A stretch of DNA of 27,621 bases from Clostridiales bacterium mt11 (GCA_001282665.1 LN874948.1:314817-342437); one strand, 5' to 3'; shown: positions 15,713 to 24,224, counted from the stretch's first letter. A program made the numbers and translations. Notes: generated from the sequence alone by a model not told the origin.

Positions 15713-15733
15713 CCTCCAGATTTATTTTGGAGG
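15713..15733 (-). promoter_or_regulatory. Hairpin covering the GNAT ribosome binding site
   Basis: On the minus strand CCTCCA (15733-15728) pairs with TGGAGG (15718-15713) around a 9-nt loop. The 3' arm is the Shine-Dalgarno of the GNAT gene, 7 nt before its ATG. The 5' arm starts one nt after the stop codon of the 19-codon leader. An earlier GGAGG (15754-15750) inside the leader could pair with the same CCTCC, giving an alternative fold that frees the ribosome binding site. Confidence 0.5.
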
Positions 15734-15793
15734 CTACTTTATAGTGCTACCTCCTACCACTTTTATGTTATTCTTTAATAAGTTTGTCTTCAT
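15734..15793 (-). CDS. 19-residue leader peptide upstream of the GNAT gene
   Basis: MKTNLLKNNIKVVGGSTIK is encoded with a good ribosome binding site (AAAGGAG, 9 nt before the ATG at 15793). Its TAG stop abuts the anti-Shine-Dalgarno arm of the hairpin at 15713-15733. This arrangement matches translational attenuators of inducible resistance genes (cat and erm leaders), where a stalled or terminating ribosome opens the hairpin. The region lies between the ParB-like/GNAT gene, 51 bp upstream, and the broken GNAT gene. Translation is unproven; a chance short frame is possible. Confidence 0.45.
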   Translation of the reverse strand: MKTNLLKNNIKVVGGSTIK

Positions 15794-15844
15794 AAAGAAC
15801 CACTCCTTTCATACTTTATTATAAAAAAGATTTATATTTAAATT

Positions 15845-16870
15845 TTATTCTTCATAAGCAATATACCAGATACTATTGCCTATAAAGCCACATTTTCTAT
15901 ATAATTTAATTGGATTACTTTTATTGTTACAATCTCCAGATACTGTTACAAACTCTGCTTTTGTTTTTAATCTATTTAACAATTCCTTTACTAAGAATGT
16001 CCCAAAACCTTTTCCTCTATATTCTAATAAAACCTGTATCCACTCTAATATCCCTTCCTTCATAAGAGGGTCGAAATCTGCCATACCAAATGCAACGGGT
16101 AGCTTCTTGCCATTATTAATCTCATCAATAAATATCCATAAACTCTCATCATATACTTTGCTTTTTATATATCCTTTTAGGATATCCTTCGTTATATCTG
16201 TATCATCATAGGATAATTTAATTATTTCTAATGCCAAATCATAGTCTTCTTCACTATCAGGATTAAAAGTTCTAAACTCATATCCTCTAGGTAATTCTAG
16301 TATATCTATTTGGGTTAAAGGATGTTTTGTCCTAAAAAACTTGTCTATTCTCTTAAATTTATTTTTTATATCCTCTGATAATTGCAACCATTCCTTTTCA
16401 TTGTATATTTTAATATATTGCGGCTTATTAAAAGTAATCTCCTTCCAGTATGGTAAAGCTGAATAATCACAAGGGTTTCTCAAGTAAGATAATCTATCGT
16501 GGACATCATCACAATATGTATCCCATTTTATTTGAAATTCATCTTTTGGAACTATACATTTAGTTAAATCTAAGGCCGAAAAGATACCTTTTTTTTCACA
16601 ATCCTGTACATTTATTCTATAGGCTTCCCAGTCCAACTCTTGAGTTTCTTCTACTATAGGTATATAATCAAAACCTTTTTCAACAAGATAACAAGCACGA
16701 GTATGTCCATCGGTCATAACTAAATGCTCGTCTAATTTTATAACAGGTATAGGTTCAAATAAGTTAATATCAAATTTACTTCTCAAAAAATTAATTGAAT
16801 CCTCATTTATATAAAACTGAGATGGATGGAGTTTATTTACCTCAATCCAAATTATATTGTTTTTATCCAT
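15845..16870 (-). CDS. ParB-like N-terminal domain fused to a GNAT acetyltransferase
   Basis: This protein has 341 residues. Residues 1-85 resemble the ParB/Srx-like fold: IEVNKLHPSQFYIN, then PIPVIKLDEHLVMTDGHTRA (41-60), where DGHTRA matches the family's GxHR-type loop. Residues 90-190 form a linker of unknown fold with several Cys and Trp. Residues 195-341 are a GNAT domain with the acetyl-CoA loop RGKGFG (285-290) and a final YRKCGF. The ParB-like fold hydrolyses nucleotides or binds DNA in relatives; here it may only bind a ligand. The gene has a good promoter and a GGGGGAGAGGG ribosome binding site, and precedes the leader peptide and the second acetyltransferase on the same strand. Substrate unknown. 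Confidence 0.75.
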   Translation of the reverse strand: MDKNNIIWIEVNKLHPSQFYINEDSINFLRSKFDINLFEPIPVIKLDEHLVMTDGHTRACYLVEKGFDYIPIVEETQELDWEAYRINVQDCEKKGIFSALDLTKCIVPKDEFQIKWDTYCDDVHDRLSYLRNPCDYSALPYWKEITFNKPQYIKIYNEKEWLQLSEDIKNKFKRIDKFFRTKHPLTQIDILELPRGYEFRTFNPDSEEDYDLALEIIKLSYDDTDITKDILKGYIKSKVYDESLWIFIDEINNGKKLPVAFGMADFDPLMKEGILEWIQVLLEYRGKGFGTFLVKELLNRLKTKAEFVTVSGDCNNKSNPIKLYRKCGFIGNSIWYIAYEE

Positions 16871-16933
16871 TCCCTCTCCCCCTATTATAAGGAAATATAA
16901 ATTTCCATTTGTCTAAATTATCTGTGTATTAGG

Positions 16934-16962
16934 ATTGTATCAGTTTTCAAAAAAGTTTTCAA
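16934..16962 (-). promoter_or_regulatory. Promoter of the ParB-like/GNAT gene
   Basis: On the minus strand, TTGAAA (16962-16957), a 17-nt spacer and TACAAT (16939-16934) form a good sigma-A promoter about 64 nt upstream of the ATG. Confidence 0.65.
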
Positions 16963-17004
16963 TAATATAATATTAAGCTTGACCTAAAGAATAAATAAAA
17001 ACAA

Positions 17005-17034
17005 TCTTCTTTATATATTAATATATAAAGAAGA
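17005..17034 (-). terminator. Terminator of the decarboxylase gene
   Basis: A perfect 14-bp inverted repeat, TCTTCTTTATATAT and ATATATAAAGAAGA around TA, lies 11 nt after the stop codon, followed on the minus strand by TTGTTTTTATT. Confidence 0.85.
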
Positions 17035-17044
17035 GCGTTTTATA

Positions 17045-18508
17045 TCAATTTAATACTTTAATATAATTAACGGAAGGATCAGAAGTTCCTTGAAGTTCAC
17101 AATCCTGACCCTTTAATATCTCTATATAGTCTATGATTTCTTTTGTAATCAATTCTCCTATGCAGAGTATAGGTATTCCCGGCGGATAAGCCATAATAAT
17201 TTCACCTGATATCTTATCTATTGAATTGGACAGCTTGACTAATCTTTTATCCATGTAATAAGCTTCCCTTGGAGATACTATGGTCTTTGAAAACCTAGGT
17301 AAATATTCTACCTTTTTATAATCTTCTATTTGACTTTTCTCCGATATATCCTTTAAGCTATCAACTAATGCCTCTATATCCTCCATTCTATCTCCTATAC
17401 TTATTATGGCAAGTACATTGTTAAGGTCAGCCATTTCAATCTGTATATTGTACTCTTTTCTCAATTTCATCTCCATCTCATATCCCGTATAACCTAAACT
17501 TCTAACGTTTATTCCCAGTTTAGTTTCATCAAAATCCAAGCAACCTGAACTTCCAATTAATTCTCTTCCAAAGGCATATACTCCATCTATTTTATTTAAT
17601 TCATCTCTACCCCATCTGGCTAATTCTAAGGTGTTTTGCAATAATTTTCTCCCTTCAGTAGCCATTTGTTTTCTAGCTATATCCAAAGAACACATCAACA
17701 AATAGGAGGCACTAGAGGTAAATAGCAGATTTAAAACTTGTTTTACTTCATCTGATGAAATTTGAGTATCTCCCATCAGCAATGCAGAGCTCTGTGTTAG
17801 AGAACCGCCAGTCTTGTGCATACTAATTGCACACATATCCGCACCTTGCTCAATTGCCGTTAAGGGAAGGTCTTCGTGAAAATACATATGTGAACCGTGA
17901 GCCTCATCCACTAGAACTTTCATATCATTATCATGTGCTATTTCAACTATTTTTTTTATATCTGAAGTAAACCCATAGTAGGTAGGGCTAACAAGGAAAA
18001 TGGCTTTAGCATTAGGATGAGCTTTAACTATTTCTTCAATACTATCCGTTGTTACACCATTAGCAATTCCCAATTCTTCATTGATTTCTGGTTCTATATA
18101 AATAGGCATCGCTCCACTTAATATGATTCCACTTATAGCAGATCTATGGGCGTTTCTTGGTACTATAATTTCGTCGTGTGGCTTACATACACTCATTATC
18201 ATCGCTTGTATTCCTGATGTAGTTCCATTGACTAAGAAGAAAGCTTCTCTTGCACCATATGCATCGGCAAACAACTTTTCTGCCTCATATATAACCCCTG
18301 TAGGATTGTTGAAATAATCCAAATCTGACATTCCATTTACGTCCATTTCCAATACTTTTTCTCCTACATATTCGGTCAATTCCTTTATACCTCTACCGTG
18401 CTTATGACCTGGTACATGAAATGGTATTACCTTGTCATCTATATATCTTTTTACAGCTTCAAATAAAGGAGCTGAGTTTTGAGCTATGTTTTTCAATCCT
18501 ATCATCAC
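17045..18508 (-). CDS. Orn/Lys/Arg decarboxylase family PLP enzyme
   Basis: This 487-residue fold-type I PLP enzyme is of the short Gram-positive Orn/Lys/Arg decarboxylase type. Landmarks: PGHKHGRG (33-40), VNGTTSGIQAMI (93-104), DEAHGSH (201-207) and the Schiff-base lysine in ISMHKTGGSLTQSS (Lys232), then a C-terminal domain with MAYPPGIPILCIGE. It would decarboxylate arginine, lysine or ornithine to a polyamine precursor; the substrate cannot be told. The listed start is a GTG directly behind AAAGG. The ATG three nt later, or the TTG at codon 5 (7 nt after AGGGTGAT), is better placed, so the true N-terminus may be 1-4 residues shorter. A TATAAT lies at 18550-18555 upstream. Confidence 0.92.
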   Translation of the reverse strand: MMIGLKNIAQNSAPLFEAVKRYIDDKVIPFHVPGHKHGRGIKELTEYVGEKVLEMDVNGMSDLDYFNNPTGVIYEAEKLFADAYGAREAFFLVNGTTSGIQAMIMSVCKPHDEIIVPRNAHRSAISGIILSGAMPIYIEPEINEELGIANGVTTDSIEEIVKAHPNAKAIFLVSPTYYGFTSDIKKIVEIAHDNDMKVLVDEAHGSHMYFHEDLPLTAIEQGADMCAISMHKTGGSLTQSSALLMGDTQISSDEVKQVLNLLFTSSASYLLMCSLDIARKQMATEGRKLLQNTLELARWGRDELNKIDGVYAFGRELIGSSGCLDFDETKLGINVRSLGYTGYEMEMKLRKEYNIQIEMADLNNVLAIISIGDRMEDIEALVDSLKDISEKSQIEDYKKVEYLPRFSKTIVSPREAYYMDKRLVKLSNSIDKISGEIIMAYPPGIPILCIGELITKEIIDYIEILKGQDCELQGTSDPSVNYIKVLN

Positions 18509-18601
18509 CCTTTCTAGCTCAACTTAATGTTAAAATAAACAGAATTTCTATTATACTAGTGTATGAATAATAAAATTTATGGTGATAGGATATAGAACGA
18601 C

Positions 18602-19798
18602 TTAATCGTTTATTAAACTAGAAAGAGATTTATATATTCCATATAAAAATAAGATTATAAAGTTTAACATAAATACCACTTTAACCGATTGAATACTTAA
18701 AATAGTATAGGTAAATATTGCTGCAACAAGTTTTCCTATGTTATTAAAAATATCATTTATAGCCATTATCCTTGCAGTAAAATCCCTATGGGTAATAATC
18801 TGTATCTTGGTATTTAAAACTATAGTCAGTAAAGAAATAAATGTCCCTTCTATAAATTGCAATATCATTATTATGATTACATTTTCTAATATACTATATA
18901 AAAACCAAGTAGTAGAAATGATCATTATAGATATATAAATGAATAGATAATCCATTTTTTGAATCATCTTATTAAAATTTATGGAAATTAACATGGCAAA
19001 TAGGCTTGTTCCATAAAATACAGACATCATAATTCCCCATATCTTACTAGTAACCCTTAGAATATCAAAGGCAAAGGAGTAAAATGCTATGTTTATTGAA
19101 GCCATTGCCAAACTGGTTATAGTATTCACAAGGATTATTTCTTTAATCAAAGGTTTTGAATTAAGATATTTGAAACCTTTTTTCATATCTAAATATATAT
19201 TCCACTTAAACCCTACTTTCCCTTTAGGTTCCTTTTGTCTATGAGAGTGAGCTTTTATGAAGATTAAACTAATTCCTGATAAGAAATACAATATACTATT
19301 CACCTTAAATATTGCCATTACTCCTATATATTCAATTATAATTCCAGCAATTACAGGTCCTATGATAAACATAAATCCTGTTATTCCTGATAATATAGAA
19401 TTTCCAACCATAATTTCTTTAGAATCTATTAAATTTACAATTATCTTTTTCTTTGAAGGATTATATAGAATTTCAAGTATAGCCAAAATTAACATCAACA
19501 GATAGATACTCCATATGCTAGAATCGGAATTAAATAATAATGCCGTAATGGATTTAAAAAAACATATAATCAATATCAAATGCTTTTCATCGATTTTATC
19601 TCCTAAACTACCTGCAAAAGGTGAAAATAAAAAACTAGCAATAGGAGTAGCTATAACTGTAAAACTAGCATAAATTCCTGATTTGGTTATATTCATGAGT
19701 AACGATGCTATTGCAATAAAATGAAAAGCATCTGCCAAATTGGAGATGCCTTGACTTATTAAAAATAATTGGAAGGATTTATTCTTTTTGTAATTCAT
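18602..19798 (-). CDS. MFS transporter, drug-efflux type
   Basis: This 398-residue protein has about 12 membrane segments. The N-terminal phrase LISQGISNLADAFHFIAIAS and the loop FAGSLGDKIDEKHLI (cytoplasmic GxxxD motif between TM2 and TM3) match the Bacillus/clostridial macrolide-efflux-like MFS group. A substrate cannot be assigned. The ribosome binding site is excellent (GGAGG), but it and the ATG lie in the 3' arm of a strong hairpin (19798-19857). A 5-codon frame ATG GAG GTT ATA CTA TGA overlaps the start as ATGA. The gene lies 65 bp downstream of the VanW gene and 93 bp upstream of the decarboxylase on the same strand. Confidence 0.88.
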   Translation of the reverse strand: MNYKKNKSFQLFLISQGISNLADAFHFIAIASLLMNITKSGIYASFTVIATPIASFLFSPFAGSLGDKIDEKHLILIICFFKSITALLFNSDSSIWSIYLLMLILAILEILYNPSKKKIIVNLIDSKEIMVGNSILSGITGFMFIIGPVIAGIIIEYIGVMAIFKVNSILYFLSGISLIFIKAHSHRQKEPKGKVGFKWNIYLDMKKGFKYLNSKPLIKEIILVNTITSLAMASINIAFYSFAFDILRVTSKIWGIMMSVFYGTSLFAMLISINFNKMIQKMDYLFIYISIMIISTTWFLYSILENVIIIMILQFIEGTFISLLTIVLNTKIQIITHRDFTARIMAINDIFNNIGKLVAAIFTYTILSIQSVKVVFMLNFIILFLYGIYKSLSSLIND

Positions 19799-19857
19799 AG
19801 TATAACCTCCATATTTCCTTACAATATTACTATTAAAGAAATCGGAGGTTTATACTA
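19798..19857 (-). promoter_or_regulatory. Hairpin sequestering ribosome binding site and start of the MFS gene
   Basis: On the minus strand TAGTATAAACCTCC (19857-19844) pairs with GGAGGTTATACTA (19810-19798), 13 pairs with one bulged A, around a 33-nt loop. The 3' arm contains the GGAGG and reaches into the ATG. It begins right after a minimal ATG-TAG frame that follows the VanW stop. There is no U-tract after it, so it is not a typical terminator; translational control is more likely. Confidence 0.6.
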
Positions 19858-19863
19858 CATACT

Positions 19864-20817
19864 TTATTTATTGGTTTCTATTATATATGGCATCGGTGTA
19901 TATCTACTAGTTCCTAATTTTTTAGTTTTAACCGTTCCATCTTTCTCTTTTATAGTTACCCAAGAGTCCACTACAGCTCCATCCATTCCTTCAACGATTA
20001 TCTTCTCTTCCCCTTTTTCTAGCTCTGGATTGTTTTTATAATATTTAGGTGCTTCTGTCATATCTAAAATATCATGATTCCACTCAACTTCGGGAGGTTC
20101 TTCTCTACCATAAAACCCCATATATAGTCTATTCTCTATACCTTTTGCCCATATAAGTATAGGAAAATCTGTGTTGTTTTTAAATCTAAAATCTTTGGCA
20201 CCATATGATACAGTAGCATCTTGCCCATATGGAACATAAGGAACTGGCATGGTATGATTATGTCTTTCTACAATCTCTAAATTACTGAGTATCGCAACAT
20301 TATAAAGAGTAGAAGATACTTTACATACTCCCCCACCTACGGTTGTAATTATATTTGCTCCAGTATAAGTAGGTCCCTTTTGATATCCTTTTTCTTCAAC
20401 ATAAGGACCTATCCTATTATTTTGAGAAAATATCTCTTCAGGTAACAGTACAGTTCCAGAAAGAGAGCTTGCTGCTAAATGTACATTGTATTCTTCTCCT
20501 GGTAATGGATCTTTTAATACAGTACAATAGGCAGCCATTAATACATCTACATCATTCTCCTTTTGTGCTTTTAAAAACTCTTCATCATTTTCCCAAGGTA
20601 ATTTATCTACAACTCCCGATATATCAGGCACATCATCTTCTGGATTGGTTTCATCATTTTCCACTTCATTATTATAGATACTGGATTCAATGCATTTTCT
20701 CTCTATTATAAAGTTTTTATCTAAATTCCTTAGACTATAAGATTCTAAACAAAATAATACAGCTAAATTTGCAGCAATTAAAGAGTATTTATATTTTTGT
20801 ATTTCGAACACCTCCAT
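19864..20817 (-). CDS. VanW-family protein with C-terminal G5-like region
   Basis: This 317-residue protein has a hydrophobic N-terminal segment (YSLIAANLAVLFCL, about 12-25) that should anchor or export it. The VanW domain spans about 125-250: SSLSGTVLLPEEIFSQNN, IGPYVEEKGYQKGPTY, TTVGGGVCKVSSTLYNVAIL and ERHNHTMPVPYVPYGQDATV. The last 45 residues (GEEKIIVEGMDGAVVD, GTVKTKKLGTSRYTPMPYII) resemble a G5 domain. VanW proteins are common in the envelope of sporulating Firmicutes but their biochemistry is unknown; despite the name, no vancomycin-resistance genes are nearby. The ATG at 20817 has only a weak AGGT before it, while a strong GGAGGTG lies just inside the frame, so the start is uncertain. 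Confidence 0.88.
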   Translation of the reverse strand: MEVFEIQKYKYSLIAANLAVLFCLESYSLRNLDKNFIIERKCIESSIYNNEVENDETNPEDDVPDISGVVDKLPWENDEEFLKAQKENDVDVLMAAYCTVLKDPLPGEEYNVHLAASSLSGTVLLPEEIFSQNNRIGPYVEEKGYQKGPTYTGANIITTVGGGVCKVSSTLYNVAILSNLEIVERHNHTMPVPYVPYGQDATVSYGAKDFRFKNNTDFPILIWAKGIENRLYMGFYGREEPPEVEWNHDILDMTEAPKYYKNNPELEKGEEKIIVEGMDGAVVDSWVTIKEKDGTVKTKKLGTSRYTPMPYIIETNK

Positions 20818-20972
20818 TTAACCTAAAAAATTTATAAGTCTTATATAATAGTTTCTTATTTTCTATCTTAAAATATTCATATTAGTATTTCCAAATAACA
20901 ATACATAATAGAGGAATAATAGAATATCTATTTAATTAGAGACTTAATCTTTTATGCAAATGAGGTGACTAG

Positions 20973-21398
20973 ATGATAGTATTTTGGTTATCAATTTTTG
21001 GAATGATATGCTGGGGAATAGCTCCAATTTTTGCCAAATTAGGGTTAAAAGATTTAGATCCTTCTGTTGGCTTGATAATAAGAACCCTTACTGCTTCGTG
21101 TTTTATAATTGGGTTTATGGGCTTTAAAGGGTTCAATGTAATTATAAACCAGTGTAAAGCAATTTCTTTTAAAACATGGATATTCATCACCATCGAAGCT
21201 CTTCTAGCAACTTTAATCGGAGATTTAGCATATTATGCTGCCATTAAAAAAGGTAGTGTATCCATAGTCGCAACTATAATGGCTAGTTCTCCCTTAGTAA
21301 CTATGCTATTATCTACTATTGTATTGGGAGAAGATATAAGTATATCCAAGGTTATAGGTGCAGTTTTAATAATAATTGGAATAAGAATTGTCATGTAG
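20973..21398 (+). CDS. Half-size EamA (DMT) family transporter
   Basis: This 141-residue protein has about five membrane segments and the EamA landmarks GMICWGIAPIFAKLGLKD at the N-terminus and SSPLVTMLLSTIVLGEDIS followed by GAVLIIIGI at the C-terminus. One EamA repeat only, so it should act as a dimer. The substrate (metabolite or drug) is unknown. Ribosome binding site GAGGTG, 5 nt before the ATG. It is divergent from the VanW gene and convergent with the zinc-ribbon gene; only a weak 6-bp AGAAAA/TTTTCT stem lies after the stop. Confidence 0.88.
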   Translation: MIVFWLSIFGMICWGIAPIFAKLGLKDLDPSVGLIIRTLTASCFIIGFMGFKGFNVIINQCKAISFKTWIFITIEALLATLIGDLAYYAAIKKGSVSIVATIMASSPLVTMLLSTIVLGEDISISKVIGAVLIIIGIRIVM

Positions 21399-21429
21399 AA
21401 AAGCTAAAAGTTTTCTCATTATAAAAAAA

Positions 21430-21717
21430 TTATTGGTTTCTATCTATTCTTCTTCCACATTGATAGCAGTATTTCTGTTTTTCTGGAGATATCCTCCACT
21501 CTAATATTTTGCCACAATAAGGACATCTATATTGAGACATTAATATAATAGTTATAACTACAAATATAATGAATAGCACAGGGGGTATCCACGAAGATAT
21601 TTCTAAGCTACCCGTTATTGCTGTTATGAACATTCCAAAGACAAAGGTTATCATCCCAAGCCTTCTATAAATTTTAATTTTGTTAATATCCATATTAGGT
21701 TTTATCATAGTTATCAT
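21430..21717 (-). CDS. Small membrane protein with C-terminal zinc ribbon
   Basis: This 95-residue protein (92 if the better-placed ATG at codon 4, 9 nt after AAAGGA, is used) has two membrane helices (about 22-38 and 43-60). A C-terminal CPYCG...CYQCGR follows, four Cys for one zinc. Small two-helix zinc-ribbon proteins are widespread in Firmicutes and mostly uncharacterised. No neighbour suggests a function. Confidence 0.75.
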   Translation of the reverse strand: MITMIKPNMDINKIKIYRRLGMITFVFGMFITAITGSLEISSWIPPVLFIIFVVITIILMSQYRCPYCGKILEWRISPEKQKYCYQCGRRIDRNQ

Positions 21718-21962
21718 TCCTTTGTTATATCTTTATATAATTATTATATTTTTCAAAGAAATGGATGCTACACTTATGCTGCAAAACTCTTAAATGGAGA
21801 TTAACTTTTAACAATACAAATTTCTATCAATATTTTAAATAACCTTTACCCTCCTTATTTAATATGATAAAATGAAAGTAATAAATTTACATAATATCGG
21901 TAACATATCTTAAATTTATTTGCTGCTTATAATATTCTACTTTTCAATTTTGAGGTGATATT

Positions 21963-22526
21963 TTGTGTGATTTTTTTGAGAAAATAGAAATCAATCCTAT
22001 TATTGCTGCAGTTAGTGATTTACATCAGCTAGATGAAGCTTTAAATTCTCCTTGTGAAAATATATTTTTACTTACTGGTAATATTTTTAATCTAAAAGAA
22101 ATAGCTAATAGAGTAAAATCAAAAAACAAGGGTCTTTATATACACATAGATTTAATTGACGGTTTTTCCAAAGATACATGGGGATTGGAGTATATAGTTA
22201 AAAATATATTCCCTGATGGAATTATAACCACCAAAAGTAATCTTGTAAAGCTGAGTAAGGATTTAGGTGCTTTTACCATACAGAGATTGTTTATTCTTGA
22301 TTCCATGTCATTGGAAAAAGGAATTAAATCTATCCAAAATACTAGACCTAATGCTGTAGAAATACTTCCTGGAATCATGCCCAAGATTATAAAAAAGATT
22401 TATTTTGAAACAAGAATCCCAATCATAACTGGTGGTCTCATCATGGACAAAGAAGATGTTATACAGAGTTTAAATTCAGGTGCTGTAGCCATATCTACTA
22501 GTAATAAAAATGTATGGTATATGTAA
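21963..22526 (+). CDS. glpP: Glycerol-3-phosphate-responsive antiterminator GlpP
   Basis: This 187-residue protein has the GlpP landmarks IHIDLIDGFSKD, PDGIITTKSNLVKLSKDLGA, TIQRLFILDS, AVEILPGIMPKI and IITGGLI, in a phosphate-binding TIM-barrel-like fold. With glycerol-3-phosphate, GlpP binds the leader RNA of glp genes and prevents termination. Start TTG at 21963 with GAGGTGAT upstream. The matching leader terminator is found before the dehydrogenase operon at 24225-24267. It is convergent with glpK and shares a terminator with it. Bases 21718-21962 upstream hold its promoter region (a TATAAT about 25 nt before the ribosome binding site) and nothing else recognisable. Confidence 0.9.
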   Translation: MCDFFEKIEINPIIAAVSDLHQLDEALNSPCENIFLLTGNIFNLKEIANRVKSKNKGLYIHIDLIDGFSKDTWGLEYIVKNIFPDGIITTKSNLVKLSKDLGAFTIQRLFILDSMSLEKGIKSIQNTRPNAVEILPGIMPKIIKKIYFETRIPIITGGLIMDKEDVIQSLNSGAVAISTSNKNVWYM

Positions 22527-22538
22527 ATCCAGCATCAA

Positions 22539-22573
22539 AAAAGAGATTCTTAACATAGTTAAGAATCTCTTTT
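22539..22573. terminator. Bidirectional terminator between glpP and glpK
   Basis: A perfect 16-bp stem, AAAAGAGATTCTTAAC and GTTAAGAATCTCTTTT around ATA, with A- and T-runs on the two sides. Confidence 0.95.
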
Positions 22574-22585
22574 TAATTAATATTC

Positions 22586-24085
22586 TTACTCTTCTTCCCA
22601 CTCCAATGCTCTAGTTACTGCCTTCTTCCAACCTCTATATAATTTTTCTTGTCTTTCCTTTTCCATATCAGCTTCAAATACCCTATCCACGTTCCATTTA
22701 TCGCTAATCTGTTCTTTTCCTGACCAAAATTCTACTGCCAATCCTGCTAAATAAGCTGCTCCTAATGCAGTGGTTTCTGTTACTTTTGGTCTATGGACTG
22801 GAACTCCTAAGATATCCGATTGGAATTGCATTAGAAAATTATTCTCTACTGCCCCACCGTCTACTCTTAATTCTTGAAGAGCAATATTTGAATCTTCCTG
22901 CATAGCCTCTAGTACATCCCTAGTTTGATAAGCTATAGATTCTAATGCAGCTCTTATAATATGATTGCGGTTTGCTCCTCTTGTTAAACCTACTATAGTT
23001 CCCCTAGCATACATATCCCAATAAGGAGCTCCTAATCCTACAAAAGCTGGTACTAAATATACTCCATTATTGTCTTCTACCTTTGATGCAAAATACTCGC
23101 TATCCTTTGCATCGCTTATCAATCTCATCTCATCCCTTAACCACTGAACCACTGCTCCTGCTACAAATATACTGCCTTCCAACGCATATTCAACTTTACC
23201 ATCTACTCCCCAAGCTATTGTCGTAAGAAGGCCATTCCCAGACCTTACCATTTCCTCTCCAGTATTCATCAACATGAAACAGCCTGTGCCATATGTATTC
23301 TTAGCCATTCCCGGCTTAAAACATGCCTGTCCAAATAGAGCCGCTTGCTGATCTCCTGCAATACCTGATATAGGTATCTCTGCTCCTCCAAATGTTCGAT
23401 GATCAGTTACTCCATATACTTCACTAGAAGGTCTTACTTCTGGTAACATGGATTTTGGTATGCCTAATTCTTCAATAATCCTATCATCCCATTTAAGTTC
23501 CTTTATATTATATATCATAGTTCTTGAAGCGTTAGAATAGTCAGTTACATGGACTTTCCCTCTAGTTAGATTCCAGATTAGCCAAGTATCAATATTTCCA
23601 AACAAAAGGTCGCCCTTTTCAGCCTTCTCCCTAGCTCCTTCTACATTATCCAATATCCATTTGATCTTGGTGCCAGAGAAATAAGCATCTACTACTAGAC
23701 CCGTATTTTCCCTGATATAATCTTCCAATCCTCTTCTCTTTAAATCATCACATATGTTTGCAGTCCTTCTACACTGCCAAACTATAGCATTATATATGGG
23801 CTTACCAGTGTTTTTATCCCATACTACCGTTGTCTCTCTCTGATTTGTAATCCCTATAGCTGCAATTTCATCTGGTCTGATGCCCGCACTTTCTAATGCT
23901 TCTCTAGCAACTCCCGATTGAGTTCCCCATATCTCCATTGGGTCATGCTCTACCCATCCTGGTTTCGGATAGTATTGGGTAAATTCATTCTGTGCTGCCC
24001 TAACTATTTTACCTTCATAATCAAATATTATAGCCCTTGAGCTTGTAGTTCCTTGATCTAATGCCATTATATATTTTTTCTTCAA
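22586..24085 (-). CDS. glpK: Glycerol kinase
   Basis: This 499-residue glycerol kinase (ATP + glycerol to glycerol-3-phosphate) is full length for the family. Landmarks: IMALDQGTTSSRAIIFD (ATP phosphate loop), the glycerol-site region YPKPGWVEHDPMEIW, GITNQRETTVVWD, GIAGDQQAALFGQ, TYGTGCFMLMNTG, and GAAYLAGLAVEFW near the C-terminus. The start is a TTG at 24085 behind GGGGGG. A TATAAT lies on the minus strand about 25 nt before it, with a poor -35. Unlike the divergent dehydrogenase operon it has no leader terminator, so GlpP antitermination of glpK is not apparent. No glpF channel gene is in the window. Confidence 0.97.
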   Translation of the reverse strand: MKKKYIMALDQGTTSSRAIIFDYEGKIVRAAQNEFTQYYPKPGWVEHDPMEIWGTQSGVAREALESAGIRPDEIAAIGITNQRETTVVWDKNTGKPIYNAIVWQCRRTANICDDLKRRGLEDYIRENTGLVVDAYFSGTKIKWILDNVEGAREKAEKGDLLFGNIDTWLIWNLTRGKVHVTDYSNASRTMIYNIKELKWDDRIIEELGIPKSMLPEVRPSSEVYGVTDHRTFGGAEIPISGIAGDQQAALFGQACFKPGMAKNTYGTGCFMLMNTGEEMVRSGNGLLTTIAWGVDGKVEYALEGSIFVAGAVVQWLRDEMRLISDAKDSEYFASKVEDNNGVYLVPAFVGLGAPYWDMYARGTIVGLTRGANRNHIIRAALESIAYQTRDVLEAMQEDSNIALQELRVDGGAVENNFLMQFQSDILGVPVHRPKVTETTALGAAYLAGLAVEFWSGKEQISDKWNVDRVFEADMEKERQEKLYRGWKKAVTRALEWEEE

Positions 24086-24152
24086 AACGTTGTCCCCCCT
24101 TTATTATATTATAACTTGTTTATAACTCTTAATAAACCCTATTCACTATTAC

Positions 24153-24181
24153 TTTACAGTATACGTTTCCTATGCTATAAT
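24153..24181 (+). promoter_or_regulatory. Strong promoter of the glp dehydrogenase operon
   Basis: TTTACA (24153-24158), a 17-nt spacer and a perfect TATAAT (24176-24181) preceded by TGC (extended -10). Transcript start is expected near 24188, giving a leader of about 105 nt. Confidence 0.8.
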
Positions 24182-24224
24182 AAATATATAAATTAAAATT
24201 TAATATTTTGGTTAGAGCATAGAG

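Noticed and set aside
18503..18592. Inverted repeat ATCCTATCA..CC / GGTGATAGGAT around the decarboxylase start as an RNA switch
   Set aside because: The distal arm lies upstream of the likely TATAAT at 18550-18555, so it would not be in the transcript, and pairing needs a 3-nt bulge.
19864..20817. Vancomycin resistance
   Set aside because: A VanW domain alone does not indicate resistance; no vanA/H/X-type genes are in the window.
21399..21430. Terminator between the EamA and zinc-ribbon genes
   Set aside because: Only a 6-bp AGAAAA/TTTTCT stem of A-T pairs is visible; too weak to call.
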